64,000 nt of DNA, taken from assembly GCA_029433415.1 (NCBI GenBank), contig JAQTIA010000002.1, forward strand, positions 261,501-325,500. The letters run 5' to 3'. The DNA comes from Acetobacteraceae bacterium ESL0709 (GTDB lineage Bacteria > Pseudomonadota > Alphaproteobacteria > Acetobacterales > Acetobacteraceae). Both the position numbers and the translations under genes were made by a program. Below are positions 25,094 through 33,578 of this stretch, piece after piece. The notes under the pieces were generated by a model. That model was given only the letters and a program-made list of their open reading frames with translations, was not told where the DNA came from and searched no databases. Numbering within the stretch: position 1 is the stretch's first letter; each line of letters begins with the position of its first letter.

Positions 25094-25906
25094 TTAGTTC
25101 ATGCCGATCAGGCCCATGACATCAAGCCCTGTTTCATGGCGGACACCTTGCCCAGCGAGTGAAATGGCTTCCTGCTCGCTTTTCCCGGAATCAAGGGCGA
25201 TCTGTTTGAGAAGCCGGAAAAGCACATCAGGGCGGCGCTTGGCTTTATGGTTGCGAGGGGATGATTCTCCACCTTCTGACTGTGGTGATGATGCAAGGCG
25301 GGAGAGGTTATAACCTCCGGTCTTGCGAATAGCCGGGATGACTTCAGAGGTCAGCCATTTCTTGAAGCGTTTCGCCTCTGGTTTGCGGCTGGTCAGAACC
25401 AGAGACCATAGGCCGGACTCATTGATGATGTTGGTTTCTCTAGGTTTTCCATCGACACCCTTCATAGTATGAAGGGTGTAATCATCGTCGTCTAGTCTCT
25501 CTATTGCACGCGTTGGATTAACGATCTCAAGGATGGAACACACATCGGCAGCAACCCACCAAGGGGTGTTATCTAATTCAAAGATTCTCACTTCCTTTCC
25601 CTCAAAAGAGAATGGGAGCATGGAAGAAGACTGTATTTCAGAAGAGGGCGCTGTACTATGTCCGAACCGCCTGCTCAGTTCGCAAAAATAAGGGATAAGC
25701 GTTCCCTTTCCGCTGGCCGCCTCCAGCACCAGCTGGATAGCGTCATTCAGACGCTTCTGGGTAACTGTTTTATAGGCATTTTCAATGCGCTTGGCGGTTT
25801 CTTCCTGAATGCGGGGGTCTTCCGGTGGTGCAGGTGGCATGAGACCCACATAGTGATCTTGTACAGAAGCTTTAGCTGTGCTAGAGGTTCTCTTAGCATT
25901 AGGCAT
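25094..25906 (-). CDS. BRO-N phage antirepressor
   Basis: About 270 residues from the ATG at 25906 (AAAGGACAG upstream); longer in-frame starts run into the divergent promoter. The BRO-N domain covers about 108-215 (SFEGKEVRIFELDNTPWWVA, ADVCSILEIVNPTRAIERLD, ETNIINESGLWSLVLTSRKP, FKKWLTSEVIPAIRKTGGY). The N-terminal 100 residues are helical, with RIENAYKTVTQKRLNDAIQL, and the C-terminal part is basic (HKAKRRPDVLFRLLKQIALD). It is divergent from a small RHH regulator with operator-like palindromes between, suggesting a local switch inside the cargo block. Confidence 0.85.
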   Translation of the reverse strand: MPNAKRTSSTAKASVQDHYVGLMPPAPPEDPRIQEETAKRIENAYKTVTQKRLNDAIQLVLEAASGKGTLIPYFCELSRRFGHSTAPSSEIQSSSMLPFSFEGKEVRIFELDNTPWWVAADVCSILEIVNPTRAIERLDDDDYTLHTMKGVDGKPRETNIINESGLWSLVLTSRKPEAKRFKKWLTSEVIPAIRKTGGYNLSRLASSPQSEGGESSPRNHKAKRRPDVLFRLLKQIALDSGKSEQEAISLAGQGVRHETGLDVMGLIGMN

Positions 25907-25972
25907 GGAACTGTCCTTTCCCTGTTTGGTGTTAGAGAGGCTTGTGGTGTTTGAGACCACTTGCCTCTCGCT

Positions 25973-26023
25973 TTTTATGGCGCTATAAAACCAATATGTC
26001 AAATATAAATAGCACCATAAAAT
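25973..26023. promoter_or_regulatory. Operator-like palindromes in BRO/RHH divergent region
   Basis: TTTTATGGCGCTATAAAA (25973-25990) is a palindrome with one mismatched pair. Its right half recurs as AGCACCATAAAA at 26011-26022, inside the first codons of the RHH gene. Two such sites 32 bases apart fit cooperative binding by a ribbon-helix-helix repressor controlling both divergent genes. Confidence 0.5.
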
Positions 26024-26205
26024 CAAAAAAAGGTCGTCCTAAGGTTGATAGTGAAGCAGTGAATGTCCGCTTGCTTCGACCTGCCTTGGTCGCTTTGGAT
26101 GATTGGCGGCGGGCACAAGGTGATTTACCCAATCGTGCTGAAGCCATTCGTCGTCTTATTCAAAAAGGCTTGGAAGCTGAGCAGGAAAAATCTGGTAAAA
26201 ATTGA
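25996..26205 (+). CDS. Small ribbon-helix-helix DNA-binding protein
   Basis: 69 residues from the ATG at 25996. A basic N-terminus (TIKSKKGRPKVDSEA) leads into an RHH motif: strand VNVRLLRPALVAL, helix DDWRRAQ, then PNRAEAIRRLIQKGLEAE, the Arc/MetJ-like pattern of small repressors. There is little ribosome-binding sequence upstream, so it may be poorly translated or leaderless. It likely autoregulates through the palindromes at its own start and controls the divergent BRO gene. Confidence 0.75.
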   Translation: MSNINSTIKSKKGRPKVDSEAVNVRLLRPALVALDDWRRAQGDLPNRAEAIRRLIQKGLEAEQEKSGKN

Positions 26206-26282
26206 ATATATTTACCCTTATTTAGGGATTAAATGTCGTATTGTTTCTATAAGCAGCAAGCGATTTTGCTATTGAGGTTCTT

Positions 26283-26831
26283 ATGAAGACGATTCTTTCG
26301 GTTGCAATGCTTATGGGCAGTGTTTTGACTGTCTCTCGTGGTTATGCGGATGAACAGGTAACACCCGAGAAAGTTCTTGAAGGTGTGTTTAACGGGTCAT
26401 GGGAAGCTGTGAAAGTTGAGTTGCCCCCTTATGATTCAGAAGGCAGCAAGAAAGTTTGTACAGCTGAAAATACATCAGCGGGTGTGCCTAATCATTCCAT
26501 GATTTCTTTCTGTCTTTCCCAGAGCAGGTCAGCCTATAAGGATTTGCAATATTTTTTAAAGCAAAATGCAACCTTCCCTAAGGTAAAAGAGACAACAGAC
26601 GCTATTATTGCCAGTAATTCCAAGTATGGTGTTATAAACTATGAAATGGTCTTGTTCGAGTGGAAGCAGAATAAAGAAGGTTATGACGACTTAAAGTATT
26701 TCTATAAAAAGCCTGATAGTGACAAGGAAGCTATGTATAAGGCGATTATGGGAACATATGATTTCAGCCATTACATTAACTATAATCAGGCTGACTTTGA
26801 GTATAAAGAGATGGTCGGTATTCCTCACTGA
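26283..26831 (+). CDS. Secreted protein of unknown function (prophage cargo)
   Basis: 182 residues with a clear Sec signal peptide (MKTILSVAMLMGSVLTVSRG, cleavage after YA at 22). The mature part has two cysteines (Cys59 and Cys77), which could form a disulphide, and is rich in Tyr, Lys and Asp, with repeated aromatic-acidic segments (YKDLQYFLK, YDDLKYFYKK). GAGG precedes the ATG. No family is recognised. It is AT-richer than the terminase gene next to it and is placed as lysogenic-conversion cargo at the end of the block, convergent with terL. Confidence 0.75.
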   Translation: MKTILSVAMLMGSVLTVSRGYADEQVTPEKVLEGVFNGSWEAVKVELPPYDSEGSKKVCTAENTSAGVPNHSMISFCLSQSRSAYKDLQYFLKQNATFPKVKETTDAIIASNSKYGVINYEMVLFEWKQNKEGYDDLKYFYKKPDSDKEAMYKAIMGTYDFSHYINYNQADFEYKEMVGIPH

Positions 26832-26876
26832 TTTCCCGTTAGAAAGCTGCGCTGATGCAGCACTGAAGGCCCGTAA

Positions 26877-28823
26877 TTACCCACCCGGCGGCCTCCAAAT
26901 CCGTTTCTTTTTCAGCTTGGGCGGTTCTGGCGCTGGTGTCTCTTCAACCGGTTCTTCCTTTATTTCAGGGCGTTCCTGTGCTTTCAGGACAGGTTTCATA
27001 ATTTGCAGGGCGGCATAGGCATAGACGCGACAGTCAAGGGCTTCGTTGCGGGCCTTGGAGGGTTTGACCCATTCGCGGCAGTTGACATTGCCTTTTCTGG
27101 TGACAAGGCTTTCTGATGTCAGTTGTTTGAACCAGTCTTCATCCCGGTCTTCGGGGATGTGCATATAGCCGGGGCCATGGCAGGAGGTGGCGCCAATGGT
27201 CTGGGCGATGCGGCGGTAAATCACCACCTTGGCTTCATCGACCGCCACCGGGAAAATATCGACTTTCCGGCGCGTCTTGCCGGAGCGTTTTCTTTGCGGG
27301 CCGGGAACGATGGGGTTTCCCCATGAAGGGCTGTATCCTTTCACGCCGAAGATTCTGCGGCCCGTTTTTCCTTTCAGCCAGTCATAGGCGGCCTGCGGAT
27401 AGCCGGTCGTGCCCCCTGTATCAAGGCAGGAGGCGGAGATGGAAAGGGCGGTTCCGTCTCTCAAGGTAAAGCGGCGCGTCCTGATAATGTCTTCAAGATC
27501 ATGAAAGACCTGCATGGCAAGAGGGTCGCCCCAGAGCACGCCATATTCCAGAGACCAGCTTTCTCCATTCATGCCCCATCCGACGATCTCATATTCCAGT
27601 CGGTCCATCTGCATATCCGCGCCCAGTGTGATATAAAGCACGCCGTCGGGGCAATGTTCCGGAAAGCGTTCGCGGCGTTGGGAAAGGGAGGCAGGATCGC
27701 ACCCGTCGCCCTTGATCTCATAAGTGCGGGCCAGTGACACATTGGCAAAAGCCTGCACGTCATCAATTTTCAGCTTGTCGAGATAATCCTGTACGATGTC
27801 TTCCATGCGGCGGAAGGTGCTGTAGATTTCCCAGGCATGATAGGAAGCATGACCGCGAAAGGGCTTTGTGGCCTGCCAGCCTGCGCCCCGCTCTTCTGCC
27901 TGCCGGATGGCCTGAATGCGCTGGCCATCATTCCAGAGACTGCCACAATGTTCGCAGGCGTAACGGGCAGAAGCGGGGTCATGCTCTTCATGAAGATCCT
28001 TCTCTGCATCATGAAGTTCGGTCGAGCGCCGGCCATTCCATGTGATGCGGCTCCATGTCAGGGTCTGTTTTTCTCCGCAATCGGGACAGAAGACATGAAA
28101 ATAACGCTGATCGCCACTTTCAAAGGCGGCTTCAATATAGGAGGCGTCTTTCAGGGTCGGGGTGGAGATTTCCACCAGAAAGCGGTCATCGCCAAATGTG
28201 GCAGCGCGTTGCCAGATGAGAGAGACAGGACTGCCTTCATCCGTGCTGTTATAGCCATCAACCTCATCACAGACGATAAAGGGCGCCGAGCGTCCGCGCA
28301 TGGTGCGTGTCGAGCCTGCCCAGGCGAACATGATAAAGCCGCCGGGATATGACTTCATGGTCTGATTATTGACGCCCTGCCGGCCACGCGGTTTGGCAAT
28401 CAGCCGGCCAATGGTTTCGGAAGCTTCTGTCAGGGGCGTGAATTTGGTTTCAAGCCATGTCCGAAGATCCCCGTTGGAGGGCTGCATCATCATCTGGGAG
28501 CGGGGGCGTTGGGCGATGGCATAGCCCTGCATCGCCAGAGCACAGGTCGTTTTCCCGATCTGCGCACCCCACATGAGTGTGACGCGGCGGCATTCAGGGT
28601 TGATGAACTGGTCCATAGGCTCGCGCTGGATGGGGCTGTTACTGATGCGGTAAAATCCCGGCACCTTATTGCCTTCAGGGATTTTCATGTTCCTTTCTGC
28701 CCATTGGGAGGGGGCCAGATCATCAGGCGGGCGGAGCATGGTCAGGGCAGAGCGGATAATGCCATTGGCCGCGCGCCAGTTATTCAGGCTCTTCAGGGGC
28801 ATCGGAATCAAGGCTTTCATCAA
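26877..28823 (-). CDS. Terminase large subunit (lambda gpA family)
   Basis: 648 residues. A Walker-A-like GAQIGKTT has Lys91, followed by the QRPRSQMMMQPSN segment, then motif II-like GRSAPFIVCDEVDGYN and the CxxC pairs of this family (FCPDCGEKQTL, YACEHCGSLW). The C-terminal nuclease domain has TLGADMQMDRLEYEIVGWGM and the ALDCRVYAYAAL region. It packages DNA into the prohead using ATP. The 5' end overlaps the small terminase gene by 44 bases. Confidence 0.93.
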   Translation of the reverse strand: MMKALIPMPLKSLNNWRAANGIIRSALTMLRPPDDLAPSQWAERNMKIPEGNKVPGFYRISNSPIQREPMDQFINPECRRVTLMWGAQIGKTTCALAMQGYAIAQRPRSQMMMQPSNGDLRTWLETKFTPLTEASETIGRLIAKPRGRQGVNNQTMKSYPGGFIMFAWAGSTRTMRGRSAPFIVCDEVDGYNSTDEGSPVSLIWQRAATFGDDRFLVEISTPTLKDASYIEAAFESGDQRYFHVFCPDCGEKQTLTWSRITWNGRRSTELHDAEKDLHEEHDPASARYACEHCGSLWNDGQRIQAIRQAEERGAGWQATKPFRGHASYHAWEIYSTFRRMEDIVQDYLDKLKIDDVQAFANVSLARTYEIKGDGCDPASLSQRRERFPEHCPDGVLYITLGADMQMDRLEYEIVGWGMNGESWSLEYGVLWGDPLAMQVFHDLEDIIRTRRFTLRDGTALSISASCLDTGGTTGYPQAAYDWLKGKTGRRIFGVKGYSPSWGNPIVPGPQRKRSGKTRRKVDIFPVAVDEAKVVIYRRIAQTIGATSCHGPGYMHIPEDRDEDWFKQLTSESLVTRKGNVNCREWVKPSKARNEALDCRVYAYAALQIMKPVLKAQERPEIKEEPVEETPAPEPPKLKKKRIWRPPGG

Positions 28824-29307
28824 GCGTGTTGGTATCGAACTCGGAAAGGCCTGTCAGGGCGCGGTCTATTTCCTCAAGAAGAACATGTTTCAGGGTCCGC
28901 TCATTGGTCTCTCCAAGAATGATGGAGGCGACGCGGCCGGGAATATTGCGCATATTGGTGCGGATTTCGGCAAAGACGATGGCAAGGCGTCGCTCCATCT
29001 GGTCAACAGGCACGACCATTTCAGCCGCCTTGGCATATTTGAGCTTTTCCTGTTCCAGCTTGACACGCGCCGTCTCTTTTTCAATGGCTTCAAGGGTCTT
29101 GAGTTCACCTCCGGCGGCAGAAGCGGCCATGTCCTCTTTCCACTGAACAACGGCCGCTGTATCAAATTGCCATTCACGCCCTTGACCTCCTTTCTGAAGG
29201 TAGGGCATTTTCTGTCCGACCCAAGCTGTGACCGTTGGCAGGGAAATGCCAAGAAAGTCAGCTAACTCCTGCCTGTTGACGATTTTTCCACCTGTCCCGC
29301 GGGCCAT
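28780..29307 (-). CDS. Terminase small subunit (Nu1-like)
   Basis: 175 residues. The N-terminal winged HTH (IVNRQELADFLGISLPTVTA, then WVGQKMPYLQKGGQGREW) and helical middle (KLEQEKLKYAKAAEMVVPVD) match the Nu1 family that binds cos. An acidic C-terminus (DESLDSDAPEEPE) would contact the large subunit. The overlap with the large subunit gene implies coupled translation. Confidence 0.88.
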   Translation of the reverse strand: MARGTGGKIVNRQELADFLGISLPTVTAWVGQKMPYLQKGGQGREWQFDTAAVVQWKEDMAASAAGGELKTLEAIEKETARVKLEQEKLKYAKAAEMVVPVDQMERRLAIVFAEIRTNMRNIPGRVASIILGETNERTLKHVLLEEIDRALTGLSEFDTNTLDESLDSDAPEEPE

Positions 29308-29436
29308 AAAATCATCATTTCAGACAGAAACAACAAATCGCTTCTGAAATGCCACGCACATGCCAAACCCCGGGAGGTTGGCCCCCCCGTTCGTGAAAAG
29401 CTTCCAGAAGGACCCATTTTTTTGCAGGATGGACCA
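29308..29436. other. Non-coding gap upstream of Nu1, candidate cos region
   Basis: 129 bases without a gene, ahead of Nu1 as in lambda. It contains a palindromic CCCCGGG and a run of seven C's (about 29369-29390). Cos sites usually sit here in phages with Nu1/A terminases, but no nicking site can be identified by eye. Confidence 0.3.
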
Positions 29437-29670
29437 TCAGCGCGGCCTGTGCCTGTAATTCACAATGACTTCACGGTAAATGATCGTCACGACCAGAACA
29501 GGCAGAATGTCCTGCGGCGCAGGCAGATGAAAGCGGGCAGGGAAGCAGATCGCGCCAGCCTCTACGGCTACAAGGAAGTAAAGGACTTTCCCGACAAGTC
29601 CTGCGTGATCACACACCATATGCAGAAAGGCCCATCCCATGAGGATAAGGGCGGCAAGCTCATAGATCAT
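29437..29670 (-). CDS. Small phage membrane protein (holin-like pair, second gene)
   Basis: 77 residues with hydrophobic spans at about 5-22 and 25-45 and a third at 52-65, ending in a short basic tail (RHRPR). It overlaps by four bases the preceding gene, which also encodes a small multi-span protein. Two small co-translated membrane proteins next to the terminase genes, and apart from the endolysin, could be holin and antiholin; no specific family is recognised. Confidence 0.55.
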   Translation of the reverse strand: MIYELAALILMGWAFLHMVCDHAGLVGKVLYFLVAVEAGAICFPARFHLPAPQDILPVLVVTIIYREVIVNYRHRPR

Positions 29671-29987
29671 TTGCCCCTCCGCAAAATGGCAAGGATAATA
29701 TCCTGAAGGCGAATGGTCTTGATAAGCTCAATGGATTTGGCAATCACTGACCCGGCAAAAGTGCCACACAGAAATCCCGACGCACTGGTCCCGATCCCGA
29801 AATGCTCTGTCATGACAGGGGAAAGATAGATCGCCGAGATAACGCCCGTAATGACATAGAACAGACGCTGTTCCCATGCCTGAATGGTAATGGACGGAAT
29901 GGCGACCAGCCCGCCAAACAGGCCGGCAACGCCCATATTCACGTACGTCTTCCATTCAGGAGGGACCAATCCTGCCATGTTCAGCAC
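29667..29987 (-). CDS. Small phage membrane protein (holin-like pair, first gene)
   Basis: 106 residues with three to four hydrophobic spans (NMGVAGLFGGLVAIPSITI, LFYVITGVISAIYLSPV, GFLCGTFAGSVIAKS), a soluble N-terminus and a basic C-terminus (LAILRRGK). Size and layout suit a class I-type holin. It overlaps the Mor-like regulator gene by seven bases and the next membrane protein gene by four. Confidence 0.6.
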   Translation of the reverse strand: MLNMAGLVPPEWKTYVNMGVAGLFGGLVAIPSITIQAWEQRLFYVITGVISAIYLSPVMTEHFGIGTSASGFLCGTFAGSVIAKSIELIKTIRLQDIILAILRRGK

Positions 29988-30376
29988 CAGTTCCGATAGA
30001 GGAAATTACGTGATACGCCCGTTTCCGAAACAATCCGCGCGATGGACATGCACGGATTGGCCAGCATCCGCAGGGCCTTTTGCCGACGCTCAAAACTATC
30101 AGGATCGCCAAGAGTCATCTGATTGCCTGCCAGACGTTCATGAAGCAGCCTCATATCCTCATGACCAATAATCTCGGCCACATGGATAAAATTCTTCAGA
30201 CGAACCGGCACATAAAGCACCCTCCGCCCTGCCATGAGGGGACAGGAACGCGCAAGCTTTACAGCATGATTAACCCCGATCATCTCACTGATAACGGCAA
30301 GGTTCGACACAATGGCATCCTCCTGACCTTCTGGATGCCACATGGAGAAGCGCCTTTTTATTTCATGAAAGGACAA
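29981..30376 (-). CDS. Mor-like transcription activator (putative late gene regulator)
   Basis: 131 residues. The N-terminal part (NLAVISEMIGVNHAVKLARS, then GRRVLYVPVRLKNFIH) and C-terminal HTH (NPCMSIARIVSETGVSRNFL) follow the Mor/C pattern of Mu-type activators: dimerisation helices, a beta strand with YVPV, then a helix-turn-helix. Mor-type proteins activate middle or late promoters with poor -35 elements, which fits the C-rich motif repeated upstream of three late units here. It is transcribed ahead of the holin and terminase genes. Confidence 0.6.
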   Translation of the reverse strand: MSFHEIKRRFSMWHPEGQEDAIVSNLAVISEMIGVNHAVKLARSCPLMAGRRVLYVPVRLKNFIHVAEIIGHEDMRLLHERLAGNQMTLGDPDSFERRQKALRMLANPCMSIARIVSETGVSRNFLYRNWC

Positions 30377-30381
30377 TAATG

Positions 30382-30620
30382 TCAGGCTTTGACTGCTGCA
30401 GGGTCTTTGGCACTGGGTGCATTACCTGCCAGCTCGGGATAGGTCTGGCTGATCTTGTATTTGCCGTCAGGGTCGAGAACCCATGCTGTCCCCTCCCACC
30501 ATGGCGCTGTGTCGGGTGCCGGCGGTGGCGATGCCAGCCAGACGCAACAGTGCGATAACAGGCGTAATTATGATACCCCGGAATTGAATTGGTTGTATTT
30601 GTAACGTCACTGTTTTTCAT
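30382..30620 (-). pseudogene. Tail fibre accessory protein, frameshifted
   Basis: The ATG at 30620 opens MKNSDVTNTTNSIPGYHNYA, then loses frame. A second frame carries WLASPPPAPDTAPWWEGTAW, VLDPDGKYKISQTYPELAGN and a stop at 30382, with the Pro-rich, Trp-rich pattern of small fibre-associated proteins encoded after P2-like fibre genes. The shift lies near 30545 and needs one base restored. This is a broken gene or a sequence error; its place right after the fibre gene supports the family guess. Confidence 0.55.
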
Positions 30621-30636
30621 TTTTTACTCTCTTATT

Positions 30637-32073
30637 TTAAATACCTATAGCGAAAATACTACATGGATAAACTCCTATGCCTGCATCATTACTTGCTTTT
30701 GTTGCGCAGTAAAATGTTGAGTTGTCAATAATATAGGCATATGCGTTATCAACGAATGCGCCCTGTGCATTTATATTTGTTGCAAATATCTGAAAGGCCC
30801 GATTGGGAAAGGGTTTTGGAAATTTATAATTCCCTTTCGTAACGTCCAGTCGCATCCACTGAAAAATCAGTCCACCTGGTATCTTAATCCAGCCATTTTC
30901 CGACAAGTCAGACTCAAACTCGTTTTTTGAGACCAGTTTGGATTCAGCCGCTTGAGCGCGAGAGGATTCCGCCTGTAGGCTTGGAATTCCAGCATAGAGG
31001 GTATCGGCGTAGTCTTTGGTAATCGCCATCTGATACAGGCCATTACTGTCGATATATTCAATACCGGACGGCTGTGTTTTCCCCTTGTCCCTATATTGTG
31101 ATTTAATGCCTGTGATTTTCAGGCTGTAATCATCCAGACTCTGTACGCCGGAAACAAGATTGGCTTCAGCCGCCTGAGCCCGAGCTGTTTCGGCCTGAAC
31201 ATCGTCAGTGGTTGCGATGGCCTTCCCTCCGACAGCGCCTCCGCCTGCGTTCAGTGCATATAAAATTTTACGATTTTTATCGTAACCAACAAAATTTCCA
31301 TCATTCTGAAGTGAAAGGCGGTTTCCATCTCCATAAATAATATCCAGCGCGTCATTCGTTCCTGTGATCGTGTCTGCTGATACGTTGCCACTGACAGACA
31401 GATTACCCGAGATAGTGCCGCCTGTTTTAGGAAGCAAACCAGCCTCCGCTGATTGAGCCCGAACCGTTTCGGCCTGAACATCAGTTATAAACGCCAGATC
31501 TCCACGGGCCCCGCTTCCGTCAATATAGCTAGGGCGGCCAGTGACGTGATTTGTGTGCAGTCCAATACCACGTATATCTCCGGGGGCCTGACCAGTGACT
31601 CCTGAAAGAAAATTTTCGTTGACCCAGTCCCTGCTGGCCATGAGGAGGGAGCTGTCAACAACCAGCGTGATATTATCGCTATTTTGTGCGCGAAAGGTCA
31701 GGCCAAGCAGCATCTGCCCGGCGGTGCCTTCGCTCGGGGCTGGCTTGTATGTGTCAGGAAAATTCGCAATGGCGAAAAGTACGCCCTCTTCAGTCCATAA
31801 GCCAAGCTCCCTGATGGTATAGCCGCCCCGATCAGCCGGAAAGACCCCTTCGGCAACCCATTGCGTAGCATCATCCTGATTCTGGGACAGGCTATTGAGG
31901 TTCACCCGGTCTACTTCATGTCTGAGTGCAGTCTGGGTAGAAGAAGGACTATAAGCCTGTCCACCACCATCGCCGATGGACATGCTGACAAGTTTGATGG
32001 CCGGGCCGCCTGTCTCGGCAGCTGCTTCAAGAGCCAGTCCGGCCAGCGTCTTGATGGTTTTATATTGGCTCAT
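30637..32073 (-). CDS. Tail fibre protein (P2 gpH-like)
   Basis: 478 residues. The N-terminal baseplate-attachment domain (about 1-155; IKLVSMSIGDGGGQAYSPSS, HEVDRVNLNSLS, YTIRELGLWTEEGVLFAIAN) is conserved among P2-type fibres. A stalk follows with three copies of a QAE(T/S)xRAQxAE(A/S)xL repeat (199-213, 292-306, 367-380) and a TGGTISGNLSVSGNVSADTI repeat. The C-terminus (from about 385) is a tip domain with GGLIFQWMRLDVTKGNYKFP, typical of receptor-binding tips. It sets host range. Confidence 0.85.
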   Translation of the reverse strand: MSQYKTIKTLAGLALEAAAETGGPAIKLVSMSIGDGGGQAYSPSSTQTALRHEVDRVNLNSLSQNQDDATQWVAEGVFPADRGGYTIRELGLWTEEGVLFAIANFPDTYKPAPSEGTAGQMLLGLTFRAQNSDNITLVVDSSLLMASRDWVNENFLSGVTGQAPGDIRGIGLHTNHVTGRPSYIDGSGARGDLAFITDVQAETVRAQSAEAGLLPKTGGTISGNLSVSGNVSADTITGTNDALDIIYGDGNRLSLQNDGNFVGYDKNRKILYALNAGGGAVGGKAIATTDDVQAETARAQAAEANLVSGVQSLDDYSLKITGIKSQYRDKGKTQPSGIEYIDSNGLYQMAITKDYADTLYAGIPSLQAESSRAQAAESKLVSKNEFESDLSENGWIKIPGGLIFQWMRLDVTKGNYKFPKPFPNRAFQIFATNINAQGAFVDNAYAYIIDNSTFYCATKASNDAGIGVYPCSIFAIGI

Positions 32074-32077
32074 AAAT

Positions 32078-32683
32078 TCAATCCGAAACAGTCAAAGCGA
32101 GGCCGTAATTCACAGCCCCGGCGGAATAGGTCAGGCTCTCAAGTTCAGGTGCGGCCGGGATGACAAGCGCCAGCCCATACTGCACGGCACCGGCTGAGTA
32201 ACTGAGGCAGGTGCTCCGCCGCCTGACATCAGTCACGCCCATATGGGAGCGGGCGTTTTTGGTGCGTTCCACGATTTCCAGAAGGGACTGCCAGAAAGCA
32301 GGCGTCAGCGCATTATCGCCCGGGTCAGCCACCAGCCTGAAGGTATAAGGTGGCGCTTTCGGCACGTCCTGGAACCATTCAATGACTTCCAGACTGACGC
32401 CCAGCGCCGTGAGCGCCGATTTGATAGCGCCAATAGTGCCTTTCTTGCGATGCACTTCAAAAGACGCCTTGATGACAGCGCGCTTCTGTTCGTCGCTCCA
32501 GCCGCTATCCCACACCTCCACCCGCCGGGCCCATGCCAGCCAGGGAAGCAGGACAGGGGGAATGCGGTCAGGGTCAGATGTGTCGCGTACATAATGTGGG
32601 ATTGTGCCTAACTGGCCGGCCGCTGTCTGATCAATCGCGCGTTCCAGAGGGGAGGCATTACAGGGCAGAAGCGTTTCAGCCAT
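32078..32683 (-). CDS. Tail protein I (P2 gpI-like) with a C-terminal repeat
   Basis: 201 residues. Residues 1-155 match gpI (LLPCNASPLERAIDQTAAGQ, LLPWLAWARRVEVWDSGWSD, HRKKGTIGAIKSALTALGVS, and the RSHMGVTDVRR ending). An added 45 residues carry two copies of (L/C)(S/T)YSAGAV-xYGLAL, a repeat that probably binds the fibre base. It overlaps gpJ upstream by eight bases. Confidence 0.87.
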   Translation of the reverse strand: MAETLLPCNASPLERAIDQTAAGQLGTIPHYVRDTSDPDRIPPVLLPWLAWARRVEVWDSGWSDEQKRAVIKASFEVHRKKGTIGAIKSALTALGVSLEVIEWFQDVPKAPPYTFRLVADPGDNALTPAFWQSLLEIVERTKNARSHMGVTDVRRRSTCLSYSAGAVQYGLALVIPAAPELESLTYSAGAVNYGLALTVSD

Positions 32684-33578
32684 AAGGCACCTCTGCCATT
32701 TTAAGCTCTATGGCTGTGCAATAGGGAGCTTGCCCATCCTGAAGGACAAGATCACCCGACCAGTTCTCAAGCACGACATTTCTGACGCCCGATTGCTGCA
32801 AGGCGGCATAAATCCCGCTGGTTGCCACCATGCCGCCAATTTTATGTGTGCTGTCACAATAAGCCTGCAAGGCCCCAAGGGCGGCCTGTTTTACAACGTC
32901 TGCATCCGGGCCAGAAAAGAGGTCAAGCGTTGCCGTGATCTGATAAGTGACGATTTCTGCGGCCTTGACCATGACCTGATCTGTCAGCGGCCTGATTTCA
33001 TCATCATTAACGGCGTCCAGAACAGTCTTTAACAGGGCATTACTGGCCTGCCCGTTATGGGAGCGGCCCATGACATACACCACCACCACGCCCGGCGTGG
33101 GTGAGGTGACATTGACGTCCATGACATCAGGGGAGGCCTTCAAGGCCCAGAAGGCATAAGAGCCAATACTGCCCGCCGTCGAATAGCTTTCCGGCACAAG
33201 CTGGATCCGGCTTCGGAAGTTATCATCACTTTCCATGATGGCCGGTGTCGGAGGAATGGCGCTGTTATCAGCAGGCTGGATGACCAGGCGGGCAACATTC
33301 ACATTCGCGCCCAGCTGGTCGAGGTCACTGCCAGAAGCGTAAGCCAGCATGACGCCCCTTATGGCCTCATTGCGCCGCTGCTTTTCAAGGGCGAGACGAT
33401 AGGCAAAGGCTTCAATCAGCTTATAAGCAGGGTCTGATTCCAGAAAGGTCGAATATTGGGGGTAGAGCCGATAAAAGAGGGCCAGAAGGTCAGAAACTTC
33501 CTGTTGTGGCTTGACCGGCGTGATGGCGTTGGGGGCAGGGAGAGACGCCAGATTGATTGCATCATAAAGACGGCTCAT
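32676..33578 (-). CDS. Baseplate assembly protein J
   Basis: 300 residues of the gpJ/Mu gp47 wedge family: YPQYSTFLESDPAYKLIEAF, YRLALEKQRRNEAIRGVMLA, ASGSDLDQLGANVNVARLVI, SDDNFRSRIQLVPESYSTAG, and ALKASPDVMDVNVTSPTPGV with GVVVVYVMGRSHNGQA. It forms the inner baseplate wedge with W and I. Confidence 0.92.
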   Translation of the reverse strand: MSRLYDAINLASLPAPNAITPVKPQQEVSDLLALFYRLYPQYSTFLESDPAYKLIEAFAYRLALEKQRRNEAIRGVMLAYASGSDLDQLGANVNVARLVIQPADNSAIPPTPAIMESDDNFRSRIQLVPESYSTAGSIGSYAFWALKASPDVMDVNVTSPTPGVVVVYVMGRSHNGQASNALLKTVLDAVNDDEIRPLTDQVMVKAAEIVTYQITATLDLFSGPDADVVKQAALGALQAYCDSTHKIGGMVATSGIYAALQQSGVRNVVLENWSGDLVLQDGQAPYCTAIELKMAEVPYG

